Assembly (NCBI RefSeq): GCF_009763805.1
Contig: NZ_CP046804.1
Span: 248,001 to 312,000, forward strand
Direction of reading: 5' to 3'
From: Vibrio cidicii
GTDB lineage: Bacteria > Pseudomonadota > Gammaproteobacteria > Enterobacterales > Vibrionaceae
DNA length: 64,000 nucleotides
Shown here: piece after piece, positions 18,922 to 29,573 of the stretch
How the letters are laid out: each line of letters opens with the position of its first letter
Numbering within the stretch: position 1 is the first letter of the stretch
Program-made: the position numbers and the translations under genes
Notes under the pieces: generated by a model
What the model was told of the DNA's origin: nothing
The model's database searches: none
What the model saw: only the letters and a program-made list of their open reading frames with translations

Positions 18922-19701
18922 ATGAAACGCTTAAGTCTGATTGCGCTGGTGGCCATAATGAGCGGTTGTACGATGTTAGAACCGATCGAAACCAGCGAAG
19001 TGAGCCAAGCCACGACCGTCGTGGATGCGGTTGAAGGTGACAAATCGAAAGACGAAAGCACAGGCATTGTTGATACCTTGCGTGGTCGTAGCGATCCGGT
19101 CGCTGGCGACCCGGCTTGGGCACCCATCCATCCAAATCAAAAGCCCGAGCATTACGCTGCGGCTACGGGTTCCCTGTTTAGCGTCGATCACATCTCCGAC
19201 CTGTATGATGATTCCAAACCGCGTGGTCTAGGCGATATTATTACCGTGTTGTTAGATGAAACCACCAATGCGTCGAAAAGTGCCAATGCCGGATTATCCA
19301 AAAGTAATGATGCGAGCATGGATCCTTTGCAAGTGGGGGGAGAAGAGCTGAAAATAGGTGGAAAATACAATTTTTCCTATAACTTGAGCAACGCCAACAG
19401 TTTTACTGGTGACGCCTCTGCCAAGCAGAGTAACAGCATCAGCGGCTCAATCACGGTCGAAGTGATTGAAGTACTGGCAAACGGCAATCTTGTTATTCGC
19501 GGCGAGAAGTGGCTAACCCTCAATACCGGTGACGAGTACATTCGTCTTAGCGGTACCATTCGTCCCGACGATATCGATTTTGACAACACAATTGCGTCAA
19601 ACCGCGTCTCTAACGCAAGAATTCAATACTCTGGGACTGGAACTCAGCAAGATATGCAGCAGCCTGGATTCTTGGCACGATTCTTTAATGTCTCTCTTTA
19701 A
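18922..19701 (+). CDS. flgH: Flagellar L-ring lipoprotein FlgH
   Basis: 259 residues. Lipoprotein signal [20 protein letters not shown] (Cys16). Builds the L ring around the rod in the outer membrane. Core motifs [20 protein letters not shown] and [17 protein letters not shown] are typical. The ATG at 18922 is preferred over 18904 because GGGG at 18911-18914 is well placed for it and the lipobox then sits at the usual distance. Confidence 0.96.
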   Translation: MKRLSLIALVAIMSGCTMLEPIETSEVSQATTVVDAVEGDKSKDESTGIVDTLRGRSDPVAGDPAWAPIHPNQKPEHYAAATGSLFSVDHISDLYDDSKPRGLGDIITVLLDETTNASKSANAGLSKSNDASMDPLQVGGEELKIGGKYNFSYNLSNANSFTGDASAKQSNSISGSITVEVIEVLANGNLVIRGEKWLTLNTGDEYIRLSGTIRPDDIDFDNTIASNRVSNARIQYSGTGTQQDMQQPGFLARFFNVSL

Positions 19702-19759
19702 GTGGCAAACCAGTGGCAATTGAACATGGTCACTGGTTGAGAGAGGAAGGTAAGTTAAG

Positions 19760-20851
19760 ATGAAAAAATTCACCCTGATACTAATGAGTCTGTTAATGAC
19801 GGTGACTTCGGCTCAAGCGGCGCGCATCAAAGATGTTTCCCAAGTCGCGGGGGTAAGAAGTAACCAACTAGTGGGCTATGGCCTAGTATCTGGCTTGCCG
19901 GGCACTGGGGAATCGACACCGTTTACCGAACAGAGCTTTAACGCCATGTTGCAAAACTTCGGCATTCAATTGCCTGCGGGCACCAAGCCGAAGATCAAAA
20001 ACGTTGCCGCCGTGATGGTAACCGCGGAATTGCCACCTTTCTCTAAACCCGGGCAACAAATCGACATTACCGTCTCATCGATCGGCAGTGCGAAAAGCCT
20101 GCGCGGCGGCACCTTGCTGCAAACCTTCCTCAAAGGTCTCGATGGGCAAGTTTATGCCGTTGCACAAGGCAATTTAGTGGTGAGCGGTTTTAGTGCTACT
20201 GGGGCTGATGGTTCGAAAATTGTCGGTAATAACCCAACAGTCGGGATTATTTCCAACGGCGCGATGGTTGAGCGTGAAGTACCTACGCCGTTTGGTCGTG
20301 GTGACTTTATCACCTTTAACCTGCTTGAATCCGATTTCACCACCGCACAGCGTATGGCCGATGCGGTCAATAATTTCCTAGGCCCTCAAATGGCTTCTGC
20401 CGTTGACGCAATGTCAGTACGCGTTAGAGCACCACGTGACATCAGTCAGCGCGTTGCTTTTCTTTCTGCGATTGAAAACTTAGAGTTTGACCCAGCCGAT
20501 GGTGCAGCAAAAATTATTGTCAACTCGCGTACGGGTACCATTGTGGTCGGCAAACATGTGCGTTTGAAGTCAGCGGCAGTGACGCACGGCGGCATGACGG
20601 TCGCCATCAAAGAGAATCTCAGTGTGAGCCAGCCGAACTCATTTGGTGGTGGTAACACTGTGGTAGTACCTAATTCCGATATCTCAGTAACGGAAAAGGA
20701 GGGCAAAATGTTCAAGTTTGAACCGGGGTTGACATTGGACGACTTAGTACGTGCGGTCAATCAGGTCGGCGCTGCTCCTTCGGATCTGATGGCGATTTTG
20801 CAAGCGCTCAAGCAAGCAGGTGCGATTGAAGGACAACTGATCATCATCTGA
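19760..20851 (+). CDS. flgI: Flagellar P-ring protein FlgI
   Basis: 363 residues with a cleavable signal peptide (about 1-20, ending AQAAR). The P ring sits in the peptidoglycan layer and needs FlgA to assemble. Conserved segments [20 protein letters not shown] and [15 protein letters not shown] ([20 protein letters not shown]) are present. The C-terminus [11 protein letters not shown] is typical. FlgH, FlgI and FlgJ are consecutive. Confidence 0.97.
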   Translation: MKKFTLILMSLLMTVTSAQAARIKDVSQVAGVRSNQLVGYGLVSGLPGTGESTPFTEQSFNAMLQNFGIQLPAGTKPKIKNVAAVMVTAELPPFSKPGQQIDITVSSIGSAKSLRGGTLLQTFLKGLDGQVYAVAQGNLVVSGFSATGADGSKIVGNNPTVGIISNGAMVEREVPTPFGRGDFITFNLLESDFTTAQRMADAVNNFLGPQMASAVDAMSVRVRAPRDISQRVAFLSAIENLEFDPADGAAKIIVNSRTGTIVVGKHVRLKSAAVTHGGMTVAIKENLSVSQPNSFGGGNTVVVPNSDISVTEKEGKMFKFEPGLTLDDLVRAVNQVGAAPSDLMAILQALKQAGAIEGQLIII

Positions 20852-20869
20852 TGGTTCGGAGAGGCAAGC

Positions 20870-21790
20870 ATGATCAACAACGCAAATGACATCGGTTTTA
20901 TTCACGACATCAGCAGCTTAGATAAGCTACGCCAACAAGCAGTTGGTGGTGATGAGGCGCATGAACAGGAAGCGCTGAAAGCGGCGGCCAAACAGTTTGA
21001 ATCGATTTTCACCTCAATGCTGTTTAAATCGATGCGCGATGCTAATGCGGGCTTTGAATCGGATCTGATGAATAGCCAAAACGAGCAGTTCTATCGTCAG
21101 ATGCTGGATGAGCAGATGGCCAGCGAACTGAGTTCATCTGGATCATTGGGTTTAGCGGACATGATTGTTGCCCAGCTTAGCGCGAACAAAGGCGTAGATA
21201 AAAATGAGCTAGCGATGCGAGAAGCCGGCAAAGAAGCGCCATTGAGAATGCCTGTCAATACCAGTAAAGCGCGTGAGATTGAGCAACGCTTAATCGAATC
21301 GGGTGAACTGAGTCGCAAAGAGACGGCTCGCTTTGACTCACCAGAGTCGTTCGTTCAGTCGATGCGTCCTTATGCTGAGCGTGCCGCCAAAACCTTGGGT
21401 GTCGAACCTAGTTTACTGTTAGCTCAAGCGGCGCTAGAAACGGGATGGGGACAGAAGGTTGTGAAAAATGCCCGCAACAGCAGTAATAACCTGTTTAACA
21501 TCAAGGCGGATCGCAGTTGGCAAGGTGAACAAGTGCGCACGCAAACACTCGAATTCCATGACAATACGCCAGTGAAAGAGACCGCGTCCTTCCGCGCTTA
21601 TAACTCGTTTGCAGACAGCTTCAACGATTATGTGGCATTCCTCAATCAAAACCCTCGTTATCAAGTGGCTTTGCAGCATAATGGCGACTCTGAAGCGTTT
21701 ATCCGTGGTATTCACCAAGCTGGATACGCCACCGATCCTGATTACGCTGAGAAGGTACTCAGCGTAAAAGAACGGATAGAAAACATGTAA
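20870..21790 (+). CDS. flgJ: Flagellar rod-capping muramidase FlgJ
   Basis: 306 residues with two domains: an N-terminal rod-cap region (about 35-110; AAAKQFESIFTSMLFKSMRD) and a C-terminal glucosaminidase of the GH73 type (about 150-305; LLLAQAALETGWGQKVVKN with the catalytic Glu, and NLFNIKADRSWQG). It makes a hole in peptidoglycan for the growing rod. Last gene of flgFGHIJ, with a terminator after it. Confidence 0.96.
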   Translation: MINNANDIGFIHDISSLDKLRQQAVGGDEAHEQEALKAAAKQFESIFTSMLFKSMRDANAGFESDLMNSQNEQFYRQMLDEQMASELSSSGSLGLADMIVAQLSANKGVDKNELAMREAGKEAPLRMPVNTSKAREIEQRLIESGELSRKETARFDSPESFVQSMRPYAERAAKTLGVEPSLLLAQAALETGWGQKVVKNARNSSNNLFNIKADRSWQGEQVRTQTLEFHDNTPVKETASFRAYNSFADSFNDYVAFLNQNPRYQVALQHNGDSEAFIRGIHQAGYATDPDYAEKVLSVKERIENM

Positions 21791-21801
21791 ACTCCACGCG
21801 A

Positions 21802-21832
21802 GGGCCTGAGTAAAATCAGGCCCTTATTCTTT
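21802..21832 (+). terminator. Terminator after flgJ
   Basis: Stem GGGCCTGA / TCAGGCCC with loop GTAAAA, then TTATTCTTT. Confidence 0.88.
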
Positions 21833-21855
21833 GTGCAAACAGCGCTTTCCTCTGT

Positions 21856-21871
21856 TGGCATATCTTTTGCT
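21856..21871 (+). promoter_or_regulatory. Sigma-54 promoter of flgKL
   Basis: TGGCAT-N5-TTGCT, GG and GC correctly spaced, 57 bases before the flgK start at 21928. It is also a reason to reject the longer flgK frame that would begin at 21877. Confidence 0.9.
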
Positions 21872-21927
21872 TTATTGTGTTCAGGTACTCAGTTTTTACT
21901 GATTTGATTGAGTTTTTGGGGGCACGT

Positions 21928-23844
21928 ATGGCGTCGGATCTTCTGAATGTAGGTACTCAGAGTGTACTTACGGCTCAGAGACAGTTAAACACCACCGGTC
22001 ATAACATTTCTAATGTCAATACAGAAGGTTATAGCCGTCAGTCTGTGGTTCAGGCGACCAACGACCCACGTCAATTTGGCGGTTCTACGTTTGGTATGGG
22101 CGTGCATGTGGAAAATGTTCGCCGCTCATGGGACCAATTTGCCGTCAATGAACTGAATCTCTCTGCCACTAATTATGCCAACAAGAGCGATGTCGAAGCC
22201 AACCTAGAGATGCTCTCCGGTATGCTCTCTTCTGTGGCGTCGAAGAAAATTCCAGAAAACCTTAATGAATGGTTTGATGCCCTAAAAACGTTGGCAGACA
22301 GCCCAAACGACATTGGTGCGCGTAAAGTGTTGCTTGAAAAGGCGCGAATTATTGCCGAAACGGTAAACGGTTTTCACGAAACGGTTCGACAGCAGTATGA
22401 CGTGACCAACAAAAAGTTGGATATGGGCATCGAACGCATCAACCAGATCGCGGTGGAAATTCGTGACATTCATCGCTTAATGATGCGCACCCCGGGGCAG
22501 CACAATGACTTGATGGACCAGCATGAAAAGTTGGTTAAAGAGCTGTCTGAGTACACCAAAGTCACCGTTACGCCACGCTCAAATGCGGAAGGTTTCAATA
22601 TTCATATCGGTAACGGCCACACTTTGGTCTCGGGCACGGAAGCAAGTCAACTTAAGATGATTGGCGGCTACCCAGACGTTCATCAACGCCGTCTCGCCAT
22701 CTACGAAGGGAATTCACTAAAACCGATTAAAAGTGTTGCCTTAGACGGCAAACTCGGCGCCATGCTGGATATGCGTGACAATCAGATCCCCCATGTTATG
22801 GATGAAATGGGCAGAATGGCGGCGGCATTTTCGAATGAAGTTAACCTGTTACAAAAGCAAGGTCTGGATCTACGCGGCAACATTGGTGGGTTGATTTTTA
22901 CCGATGTCAACTCGGAGTTAATTGCCAAATCGCGCGCGGTGGCTGCGCCGGATTCAACGGCTGAAGTTGCCGTCTTCATCAATGACATTGCCGCCTTACA
23001 GGGCGGCGAGTATGCCCTGCGCTATGATGGCAGTAACTACACCGTGACCAAACCGTCTGGTGAAACCGTTACGGTTTCACTCGATTCTGCTAAGTCCGCT
23101 TTCTATCTGGACGGCATGCGGGTTGAAGTGCGCAACGAACCGAAATCAGGTGAAAAGATCCTCTTGCGCCCGACGCGCAATTCAGCGGCACAGATGAAGG
23201 TGCAAACCAATGATGCCAATGCCATTGCCGCGCAGAGCTACGAAGCGTCCACCACTTTTGCCCAAGGTACCGCCCAGTTCAATATTTTGGCTGCGGGTGA
23301 CTTGCGTGAATTTGAAGTGATTGTATCGCCTAAAGGCGACCAGTTTGCAGTGATTGACACCAAAGGTAACGTGGTGCGCAGCCCTGCGCCTTATCCACCA
23401 AAAGGGCCAATTTCTGTAGTGCTGCCTTCGAACCATCCTAGCTACAAAGACGGCAAGGAGACGGTGTTTGAGTTGACCACCGGTGCGCTGGCAAACGATA
23501 AGTTCACGGCAAACCTTGTCCCCTCGGATGGTGATAACGGCAATTTGCGAAAAATGCAGCAAATTCAGTTGGATAAAAAAATGGACGGCAATAAGTCGAC
23601 CATTTTGGATGTGTATCACAACCTCAATACCAACGTTGGATTACGCAACTCAACGGCAACGCGCCTCGCGAACATCGCCCAGCATGAGAATGAAGCGGCG
23701 CAAGAGAGAGTGGCGGCGATTTCTGGGGTCAACTTGGATGAAGAAGCGTCCAACATGATGCGTTTTCAGCAAGCCTACATGGCGTCGTCCCGCATCATGC
23801 AGGCCGCCAACGATACCTTTAACACCATTTTGCAATTGCGATAG
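21928..23844 (+). CDS. flgK: Hook-filament junction protein FlgK (HAP1)
   Basis: 638 residues. Starts MASDLLNVGTQSVLTAQRQL with the family motif NTTGHNISNVNTEGYSRQS and ends with the matching C-terminal helix (EASNMMRFQQAYMASSRIMQ). It is the first adaptor ring between hook and filament and a client of FlgN. The ATG at 21928 is chosen because a strong GGGGG ribosome site lies at 21917-21922 and the sigma-54 promoter leaves no room for a longer protein. Confidence 0.96.
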   Translation: MASDLLNVGTQSVLTAQRQLNTTGHNISNVNTEGYSRQSVVQATNDPRQFGGSTFGMGVHVENVRRSWDQFAVNELNLSATNYANKSDVEANLEMLSGMLSSVASKKIPENLNEWFDALKTLADSPNDIGARKVLLEKARIIAETVNGFHETVRQQYDVTNKKLDMGIERINQIAVEIRDIHRLMMRTPGQHNDLMDQHEKLVKELSEYTKVTVTPRSNAEGFNIHIGNGHTLVSGTEASQLKMIGGYPDVHQRRLAIYEGNSLKPIKSVALDGKLGAMLDMRDNQIPHVMDEMGRMAAAFSNEVNLLQKQGLDLRGNIGGLIFTDVNSELIAKSRAVAAPDSTAEVAVFINDIAALQGGEYALRYDGSNYTVTKPSGETVTVSLDSAKSAFYLDGMRVEVRNEPKSGEKILLRPTRNSAAQMKVQTNDANAIAAQSYEASTTFAQGTAQFNILAAGDLREFEVIVSPKGDQFAVIDTKGNVVRSPAPYPPKGPISVVLPSNHPSYKDGKETVFELTTGALANDKFTANLVPSDGDNGNLRKMQQIQLDKKMDGNKSTILDVYHNLNTNVGLRNSTATRLANIAQHENEAAQERVAAISGVNLDEEASNMMRFQQAYMASSRIMQAANDTFNTILQLR

Positions 23845-23858
23845 AGAGGAGACGGTAG

Positions 23859-25052
23859 ATGATTTCACGTATTGCCAGCTTCCATAACTATCAGTCCGTT
23901 CAGAATGACTTGCGCCGAATGGAAAATAAAATCCATCACAATCAAGCGCAACTGGCTTCGGGCAAAAAGTTGCTCTCGCCGAGCGATGATCCGCTGGCGA
24001 CGCACTACATCCAAAACATTGGCCAGCAGGCTGAGCAACTAAAACAGTATTTAGACGCGATTGTGCTGGTGCGCAACCGCCTAGAACAGCATGAAGTGAA
24101 TGTTTCAAACCAAGAGCAGTTTGCCGATGAAGCCAAACGCACGGTAATGGAAATGATTAACGGTGCTTTATCGCCGGAAGATCGAATGGCCAAAAAACGT
24201 GAAATAGAGGAACTGGCAAACAATTTCCTCTATCTGGCAAACGCACAGGATGAATCCGGCAATTACACCTTTGCCGGAACCAAATCGAAGACCCAGCCTT
24301 TTTTCCGCGATTACGATGGCAGCGTCACCTATTCCGGTGACGACTATCAGCGCAAAATGCGTATTTCGGCCAGTTTAGAAATGGCGATGAACGATCCGGG
24401 CAGCAAGTTGTTTATGGATATCCCGAACCCATTTGGTGATTACGAACCCGAATACCAGCTACAAAATGCCTCTGAACTGCTACTCGATAAAGCGGTTAAT
24501 GAGGACTATTTCGACAAGTCGACTTATCGTGTCACTTTTGTTGATATGAGTAATGGCAAATGGGGCTATCAATTGGAGAAAGATGGCAGTGTGGTGGCCG
24601 CCGATGAGTTTAACGCCAGCACTGGGATCAAATACAACGATTTGACGATTGATTTGCGTGGGCAAATCAAACGGGGAGATGTGATCGAGCTTAAGCCGCG
24701 TGAACATTTCTCGATTTTCGACAGTTTTAAAAATGCTGCGAAGTATTCCGACGCCCCAGTCTCGGATGCCAACGCGACAGCGAAGTTGCATCAGGTGACT
24801 GAGGAGTTTCATGCGGCTTTTATCCATTTAAACAAAGCCCGTACTGATATTGGTGCGCGCCTCAGTACCTTGGATATCCAAGAGCAGCAGCATGAAGACT
24901 TCAATTTATCTCTGAGCAAAGCTAAGAGTAACTTTGAAGATTTGGACTACTCCAAAGCAATTATTGAGTTCAATGAGAATTCCAGAGCATTGCAAGCTTC
25001 GCAGCTCGCGTTTGGTAAAACCAAAGATCTGACTCTGTTTAACTACTTATAA
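23859..25052 (+). CDS. flgL: Hook-filament junction protein FlgL (HAP3)
   Basis: 397 residues. The flagellin-like N-terminus reads MENKIHHNQAQLASGKKLLS, and the C-terminal helix (DYSKAIIEFNENSRALQASQ) resembles flagellin. It is the second junction ring that seeds filament growth. 14 bases after flgK in the same operon. Confidence 0.96.
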   Translation: MISRIASFHNYQSVQNDLRRMENKIHHNQAQLASGKKLLSPSDDPLATHYIQNIGQQAEQLKQYLDAIVLVRNRLEQHEVNVSNQEQFADEAKRTVMEMINGALSPEDRMAKKREIEELANNFLYLANAQDESGNYTFAGTKSKTQPFFRDYDGSVTYSGDDYQRKMRISASLEMAMNDPGSKLFMDIPNPFGDYEPEYQLQNASELLLDKAVNEDYFDKSTYRVTFVDMSNGKWGYQLEKDGSVVAADEFNASTGIKYNDLTIDLRGQIKRGDVIELKPREHFSIFDSFKNAAKYSDAPVSDANATAKLHQVTEEFHAAFIHLNKARTDIGARLSTLDIQEQQHEDFNLSLSKAKSNFEDLDYSKAIIEFNENSRALQASQLAFGKTKDLTLFNYL

Positions 25053-25461
25053 ATGTTCAATATAAGTGGTGGCTGATTCGTTTTGCCGCCTCGATTGATG
25101 CCTTATGTGCCAAGCCTTAAGCGCGGATAGAGATGGAATAAGATTGCCGCTTTGAAGTTCGCCTTTAAAAACGGCAAAGCGGCAAGGTGGCAAACCTGAA
25201 TGGCAACACCGAGATAAGTGCCAAAGGACAAAGGTTGTCTTGATTTTATTTGTTTAACTATTTGTTTTAAATGAATTTAAAAAATAAGATGGCGATGTGA
25301 AAAAATTGGCACACAAATTGAATTAGATAATTCAGAGTGGATTTACCTGGTTCTAAAAGCTGCCCAAGGCAGTTTTGGCAAGTAATTACGGTCAGTGCTT
25401 TTCCAAATGAGAGTAAAGCTGGCCGCTTCGCAGGAGCTTGCGAACTCAGAAGGAGAGCAAA
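25053..25461 (+). other. 409-base intergenic leader between flgL and flaC
   Basis: No gene is seen. It holds a perfect 11-bp inverted repeat (TTGCCGCTTTG at 25144-25154 and CAAAGCGGCAA at 25175-25185) without a T tract, a sigma-54-like site at 25307, and a small terminator-like hairpin in the flaC leader (CTGCC CAA GGCAG TTTT, 25360-25376). Confidence 0.7.
25307..25322 (+). promoter_or_regulatory. Possible sigma-54 promoter of flaC
   Basis: TGGCAC-N5-TTGAA: the -24 half is perfect, but the -12 half has GA instead of GC. The V. cholerae flagellin gene in the same position (flaA) is sigma-54 dependent, which supports the call. No good sigma-28 site is visible here. Confidence 0.55.
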
Positions 25462-26619
25462 ATGGCTGTAACAGTAAGTACTAACGTTTCCGCGATGACC
25501 GCCCAACGTTACTTAAACAAAGCGACAGATGAGTTGAACACCTCAATGGAACGTTTGTCATCTGGTCACAAAATTAACAGTGCCAAAGACGACGCAGCCG
25601 GTCTGCAAATCTCTAACCGTTTAACGGCTCAGTCGCGAGGTTTGGATGTGGCGATGCGCAACGCGAACGATGGTATTTCGATTGCGCAGACTGCAGAAGG
25701 GGCAATGAACGAGGTTACCTCGGTATTGCAACGTATGCGTGATTTGTCCATCCAGTCGGCTAACGGCACCAATACGCAAGCAGAGCGTCAGGCGATTAAC
25801 GAAGAAGCCAATGCCCTGCAAGACGAGATTAACCGTATTGCAGAAACGACCTCTTTTGGTGGCCGACGTCTGCTCAATGGTTCCTTTGGTGATGCGTCCT
25901 TCCAAATTGGCTCTAACTCCGGTGAAGCCATGATTATGGGGCTGACCAGTGTTCGCGCTGATGATTTCCGTATGGGTGGAACTACTTTCCAATCGGAAAA
26001 TGGCAAAGACCGCAATTGGAGTGTCAGTGCCGACAAAGCGGATTTGAAAATTGTTTTGCCGATGATGGGCGAAGATGAAGATGGCGATGTAGATGATCTA
26101 GAAATCAATATTATGGCCAAAGCAGGTGATGACATTGAAGAACTTGCAACCTACATCAACGGCCAGTCGGATCTGATTAACGCATCAGTGAGTGAAGATG
26201 GCAAACTGCAAATCTTCGTCGCAGAGCCGAACGTGAAAGGTGAAGTCTCTATTTCTGGTGGCCTAGCTAGTGAACTTGGTCTCAGTGATGAGCCGTTTAA
26301 AACCACGGTGCAAGATGTGGATTTGCGCACCGTACAGGGTTCACAAAATGCCATCAGTGTGATTGATGCCGCGCTAAAATACGTCGACTCGCAGCGTGCG
26401 GATCTTGGTGCGAAGCAAAACCGTCTCAACCATAGCATTAACAACCTCGCAAATGTGCAGGAAAACGTTGATGCTTCGAACAGTCGAATTAAAGATACCG
26501 ATTTTGCGAAGGAAACAACGCAAATGACGAAAGCACAAATATTGCAACAGGCAGGTACTTCAATACTTGCTCAAGCAAAACAGTTGCCAAACTCTGCAAT
26601 GTCACTATTGCAGGGCTAA
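25462..26619 (+). CDS. flaC: Polar flagellin FlaC
   Basis: 385 residues. The conserved D0/D1 ends are present: N-terminus [20 protein letters not shown] with [21 protein letters not shown]-terminus [20 protein letters not shown]. The ATG at 25462 follows AGGAG. First of three tandem flagellin genes after flgL, matching the flaCDE locus of V. parahaemolyticus and V. vulnificus. The gene name is by position and could be swapped with other scheme names. Confidence 0.92.
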   Translation: MAVTVSTNVSAMTAQRYLNKATDELNTSMERLSSGHKINSAKDDAAGLQISNRLTAQSRGLDVAMRNANDGISIAQTAEGAMNEVTSVLQRMRDLSIQSANGTNTQAERQAINEEANALQDEINRIAETTSFGGRRLLNGSFGDASFQIGSNSGEAMIMGLTSVRADDFRMGGTTFQSENGKDRNWSVSADKADLKIVLPMMGEDEDGDVDDLEINIMAKAGDDIEELATYINGQSDLINASVSEDGKLQIFVAEPNVKGEVSISGGLASELGLSDEPFKTTVQDVDLRTVQGSQNAISVIDAALKYVDSQRADLGAKQNRLNHSINNLANVQENVDASNSRIKDTDFAKETTQMTKAQILQQAGTSILAQAKQLPNSAMSLLQG

Positions 26620-26808
26620 CGGAAGTCCTGTACCAGCTATGGCTCAGACGTGCGCTTATGGTACAGGATGACGTGGCAAACAACTTTACATTGAATGAAA
26701 GGCTCTCTCATCTCTCACCTGCCTGACATTATTGATGTGAAGTTGTCCGGTGTGCCGGAAATGTGTTCATTTCTCTTGATCTCCACATTGGCTCTGGCTA
26801 CCAACCTA

Positions 26809-26845
26809 GCCCCGGTTTCTCTCAAAGGAATGGGGCTTTTTCTTT
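26809..26845 (+). terminator. Probable terminator of flaC
   Basis: GCCCC / GGGGC stem with an 18-base loop followed by TTTTTCTTTTT. It is 190 bases beyond the flaC stop. Confidence 0.6.
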
Positions 26846-27082
26846 TTCTCAATTTCTCTCTAACGAATATTCTTTGGCATCTCTGCCGACATTTATCCTC
26901 TTTAGCGCAATTTTCCAACAAGCTGCCGATAAGTGGCAAAAAATCACCGTTAACGCCGATAATGCTTACCTATCTCTATTCTCGCCATTCGACATCTTTA
27001 AACAAAACTTGAGCGCCAAAGCGCAAGTTTTACTCAGATTTATTAATCCGATCTCCATTTATTATTTTTTTTAATATTTTGC

Positions 27083-27109
27083 TAAAGCTTCGGCGTTTTA
27101 CGTCGTTAA
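27083..27109 (+). promoter_or_regulatory. Sigma-28 promoter of flaD
   Basis: TAAAGCTT, 11 bases, GTCGTTAA: close to TAAAGTTT-N11-GCCGATAA and to the flgM promoter at 11202. It lies 82 bases before the flaD start. Confidence 0.85.
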
Positions 27110-27190
27110 TAAAAGTAACTTTGAGAGAACTACTTGGTTTTCCGAGACGTCGGAAACCGTAACATCGGAAAATCAATTGGAGAATTCATC

Positions 27191-28325
27191 ATGGCAGTGA
27201 ATGTAAATACCAACGTAGCAGCAATGACAGCACAACGTTACCTAAACGGCGCAAACAGCGCGCAACAAACGTCAATGGAACGTCTGTCTTCAGGTTTTAA
27301 AATCAACAGCGCGAAAGATGACGCAGCGGGTCTGCAAATCTCGAACCGTTTGAACGTACAAAGCCGTGGTTTGGATGTGGCGGTACGTAACGCCAACGAT
27401 GGTATCTCCATCGCGCAAACCGCCGAAGGTGCGATGAACGAAACCACCAATATCCTGCAACGTATGCGTGACTTGTCTTTGCAATCGGCTAACGGCTCAA
27501 ACTCCAAAGCAGAGCGCGTGGCGATTCAAGAAGAAGTGACGGCGCTTAACGACGAGCTGAACCGTATCGCAGAAACCACATCATTCGGTGGTAACAAACT
27601 GCTTAACGGCACTTACGGTACCAAATCAATGCAGATTGGTGCGGACAACGGTGAAGCGGTCATGCTGTCTCTAAAAGATATGCGTTCAGATAACCAGATG
27701 ATGGGTGGTGTTAGTTATCAAGCAGAAGAAGGGAAAGACAAAAACTGGACCGTTTCTGCGGGTGACAACGACTTGACCATCTCTCTGACCGACACGTTTG
27801 GCAACGAGCAAGAGATCAACATCAACGCCAAAGCGGGTGATGATATCGAAGAGCTGGCTACCTACATCAATGGTCAAACCGACCTGCTGAAAGCCTCAGT
27901 CGGTGAAGGCGGCAAACTGCAAATTTTCGCAGGCACCAACAAAGTTGATGGCGAGATCTCTTTCTCCGGTGGTCTAGCGGGAGAGCTAGGTATCGGTGAA
28001 GGCAAAAAAGTGACGGTAGACACCATTGACGTGACCAGCGTGCAAGGTGCGCAAGAGTCGGTAGCGATTCTCGATGCTGCGCTGAAATACGTGGATAGTC
28101 ACCGCGCAGAGCTGGGTGCGTTCCAGAACCGTTTCAACCACGCAATCAGCAACTTGGACAACATCAATGAGAAACGTGAACGCGTCGAAGAGCCGTATCA
28201 AAGATACCGACTTCGCGAAAGAGACGACTCAATTGACCAAAACACAAATTCTGTCGCAAGCATCCAGTTCGATTCTTGCTCAGGCGAAACAAGCGCCAAA
28301 CTCAGCGCTCAGCCTACTGGGTTAA
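27191..28325 (+). CDS. flaD: Polar flagellin FlaD (one-base frameshift near the 3' end)
   Basis: Flagellin with N-terminus [20 protein letters not shown] and the D1 motif [20 protein letters not shown]. One extra A in GAGAAACGTG (28172-28174) derails the frame before the C-terminal D0 helix. Removing it reads [20 protein letters not shown] and ends [11 protein letters not shown] at 28325 for 377 residues. Without the correction the protein would lose the helix needed for export and polymerisation. The ATG at 27191 follows GGAG. Confidence 0.93.
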
Positions 28326-28335
28326 CGGAGATTGA

Positions 28336-28367
28336 GAAAAAGCTAAGTAGTTACTTAGCTTTTTTTC
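28336..28367 (+). terminator. Terminator after flaD
   Basis: 13-bp stem AAAAAGCTAAGTA / TACTTAGCTTTTT, 2-base loop, followed by a T run. Confidence 0.9.
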
Positions 28368-28442
28368 CTTAACTAGCAACAATTTCGACATGACGTATAT
28401 GTCTGGTTTAGCACAAGACGAAAGGAGAGGGATATCGCATAA

Positions 28443-29570
28443 ATGGTTTCAATAAATACCAACGTGTCTGCGATGGTCGCCCAGCGATATCTGGGTAACG
28501 CGGCAAGCGAGGTGGCTGAAACCCAAAAAAATCTGAGTTCCGGATCAAGAATCAATAGTGCAAGTGATGATGCTGCAGGCATGCAAATCGCCAATACCTT
28601 ACATGTACAACTGCGAGGTTTGGATATGGCACTGACCAATGCAAATAATGCCTACTCAGTGGCACAAACCGCTGAAGGGGCATTGCAGGAAAGTAGTGCG
28701 ATACTGCAGAGATTACGATCGCTCTCTTTGCAATCCGCTAACGGCTCGAATACCGACGATGATCGTCAGAGTATGCAGCAGGAAACGGTGATGCTAAAAG
28801 ATGAACTGGATAGAATCGCTAGAACCACTACTTTTGCTGGTGCTGAGTTGTTTAACGGCAAATTTGGTTCTAAAAGTTTTCATCTTGGTGCGAATGCAAA
28901 CTCCATCTCACTGACATTAAATAATATGCGTACCCAGACTCCTGAAATGGGCGGGCGTCACTATCTGGCAGATGTGAGTCTCCCCCCTGATTGGCAAGTC
29001 GCAAAAGATTCTCGGCAACTCAATTTTACTTATCAGGATGCGGGTGATGAGGAGCAAAAGATACAGCTTTCCTTAAAGCCCGGAGATAATCTTGAAGAAG
29101 TTGCGACTTATATCAACGCACATCAAGATGTCGTGAACTCATCGGTAACCGAAGATGGCAGATTGCAGTTTTATGTATCAAATCGCGATGCGCCAGATGG
29201 AGTAGAGATAAGCGGCAGTTTTAACAGTGAGGTAGATATTGAGGAGCATCACGAGATTACTCTCGATGATCTTGATATCAGTACAGTGGGTAACGCTCAA
29301 CTTGCAGTCGCCGTGTTAGATAGTGCAATTAAATACGTTGATTCTCATCGGAGTGAAATTGGTGGTTTTCAGAACCGAGTATCAGGAACAATGGACAACT
29401 TGCAAAATATCCATCGTAATGTCACTGCATCAAGAGGAAGGATAGCGGACGCCGACTTTGCTAGAGAGTCAACTGCTTTAGTAAAATCTCAGTTCCGTCA
29501 GCAAGCCACCTCCGCCTTATTGGCTCAGGCCAAGCAATCACCAAGCAGTGCGATAGGGTTACTGGCATAA
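28443..29570 (+). CDS. flaE: Polar flagellin FlaE, divergent
   Basis: 375 residues. The ends are flagellin-like (MVSINTNVSAMVAQRYLGNA; C-terminus QQATSALLAQAKQSPSSAIG), but D0/D1 are clearly more diverged than between flaC and flaD (for example NLSSGSRINSASDDAAGMQ and LHVQLRGLDMAL). The middle domain is also distinct. No sigma-28 or sigma-54 site is evident between the flaD terminator and this gene. The ribosome site AGGAGAGGG is 12-20 bases upstream. Probably a minor filament subunit, by analogy with other Vibrio. Confidence 0.9.
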   Translation: MVSINTNVSAMVAQRYLGNAASEVAETQKNLSSGSRINSASDDAAGMQIANTLHVQLRGLDMALTNANNAYSVAQTAEGALQESSAILQRLRSLSLQSANGSNTDDDRQSMQQETVMLKDELDRIARTTTFAGAELFNGKFGSKSFHLGANANSISLTLNNMRTQTPEMGGRHYLADVSLPPDWQVAKDSRQLNFTYQDAGDEEQKIQLSLKPGDNLEEVATYINAHQDVVNSSVTEDGRLQFYVSNRDAPDGVEISGSFNSEVDIEEHHEITLDDLDISTVGNAQLAVAVLDSAIKYVDSHRSEIGGFQNRVSGTMDNLQNIHRNVTASRGRIADADFARESTALVKSQFRQQATSALLAQAKQSPSSAIGLLA

Positions 29571-29573
29571 ACA

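Larger units (their letters stand above)
26620..27190 (+). other. 571-base intergenic region between flaC and flaD
   Basis: No convincing gene: the open frames here lack ribosome sites and recognisable sequence. It contains a 10-bp inverted repeat right after flaC (TCCTGTACCA at 26626-26635, TGGTACAGGA at 26659-26668), a terminator at 26809, an imperfect hairpin AAAACTT-GCGC at 27005-27030, and the sigma-28 promoter of flaD. The 26.8-27.1 kb part is AT-rich. Confidence 0.75.

Noticed and set aside
25438..25461. Longer FlaC start
   Set aside because: The ATG at 25462 has a strong AGGAG and matches the conserved flagellin N-terminus; the extension has neither.
26695..27074. Short open frames between flaC and flaD
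   Set aside because: They overlap terminator and promoter elements, have no ribosome sites, and show no recognisable protein sequence.
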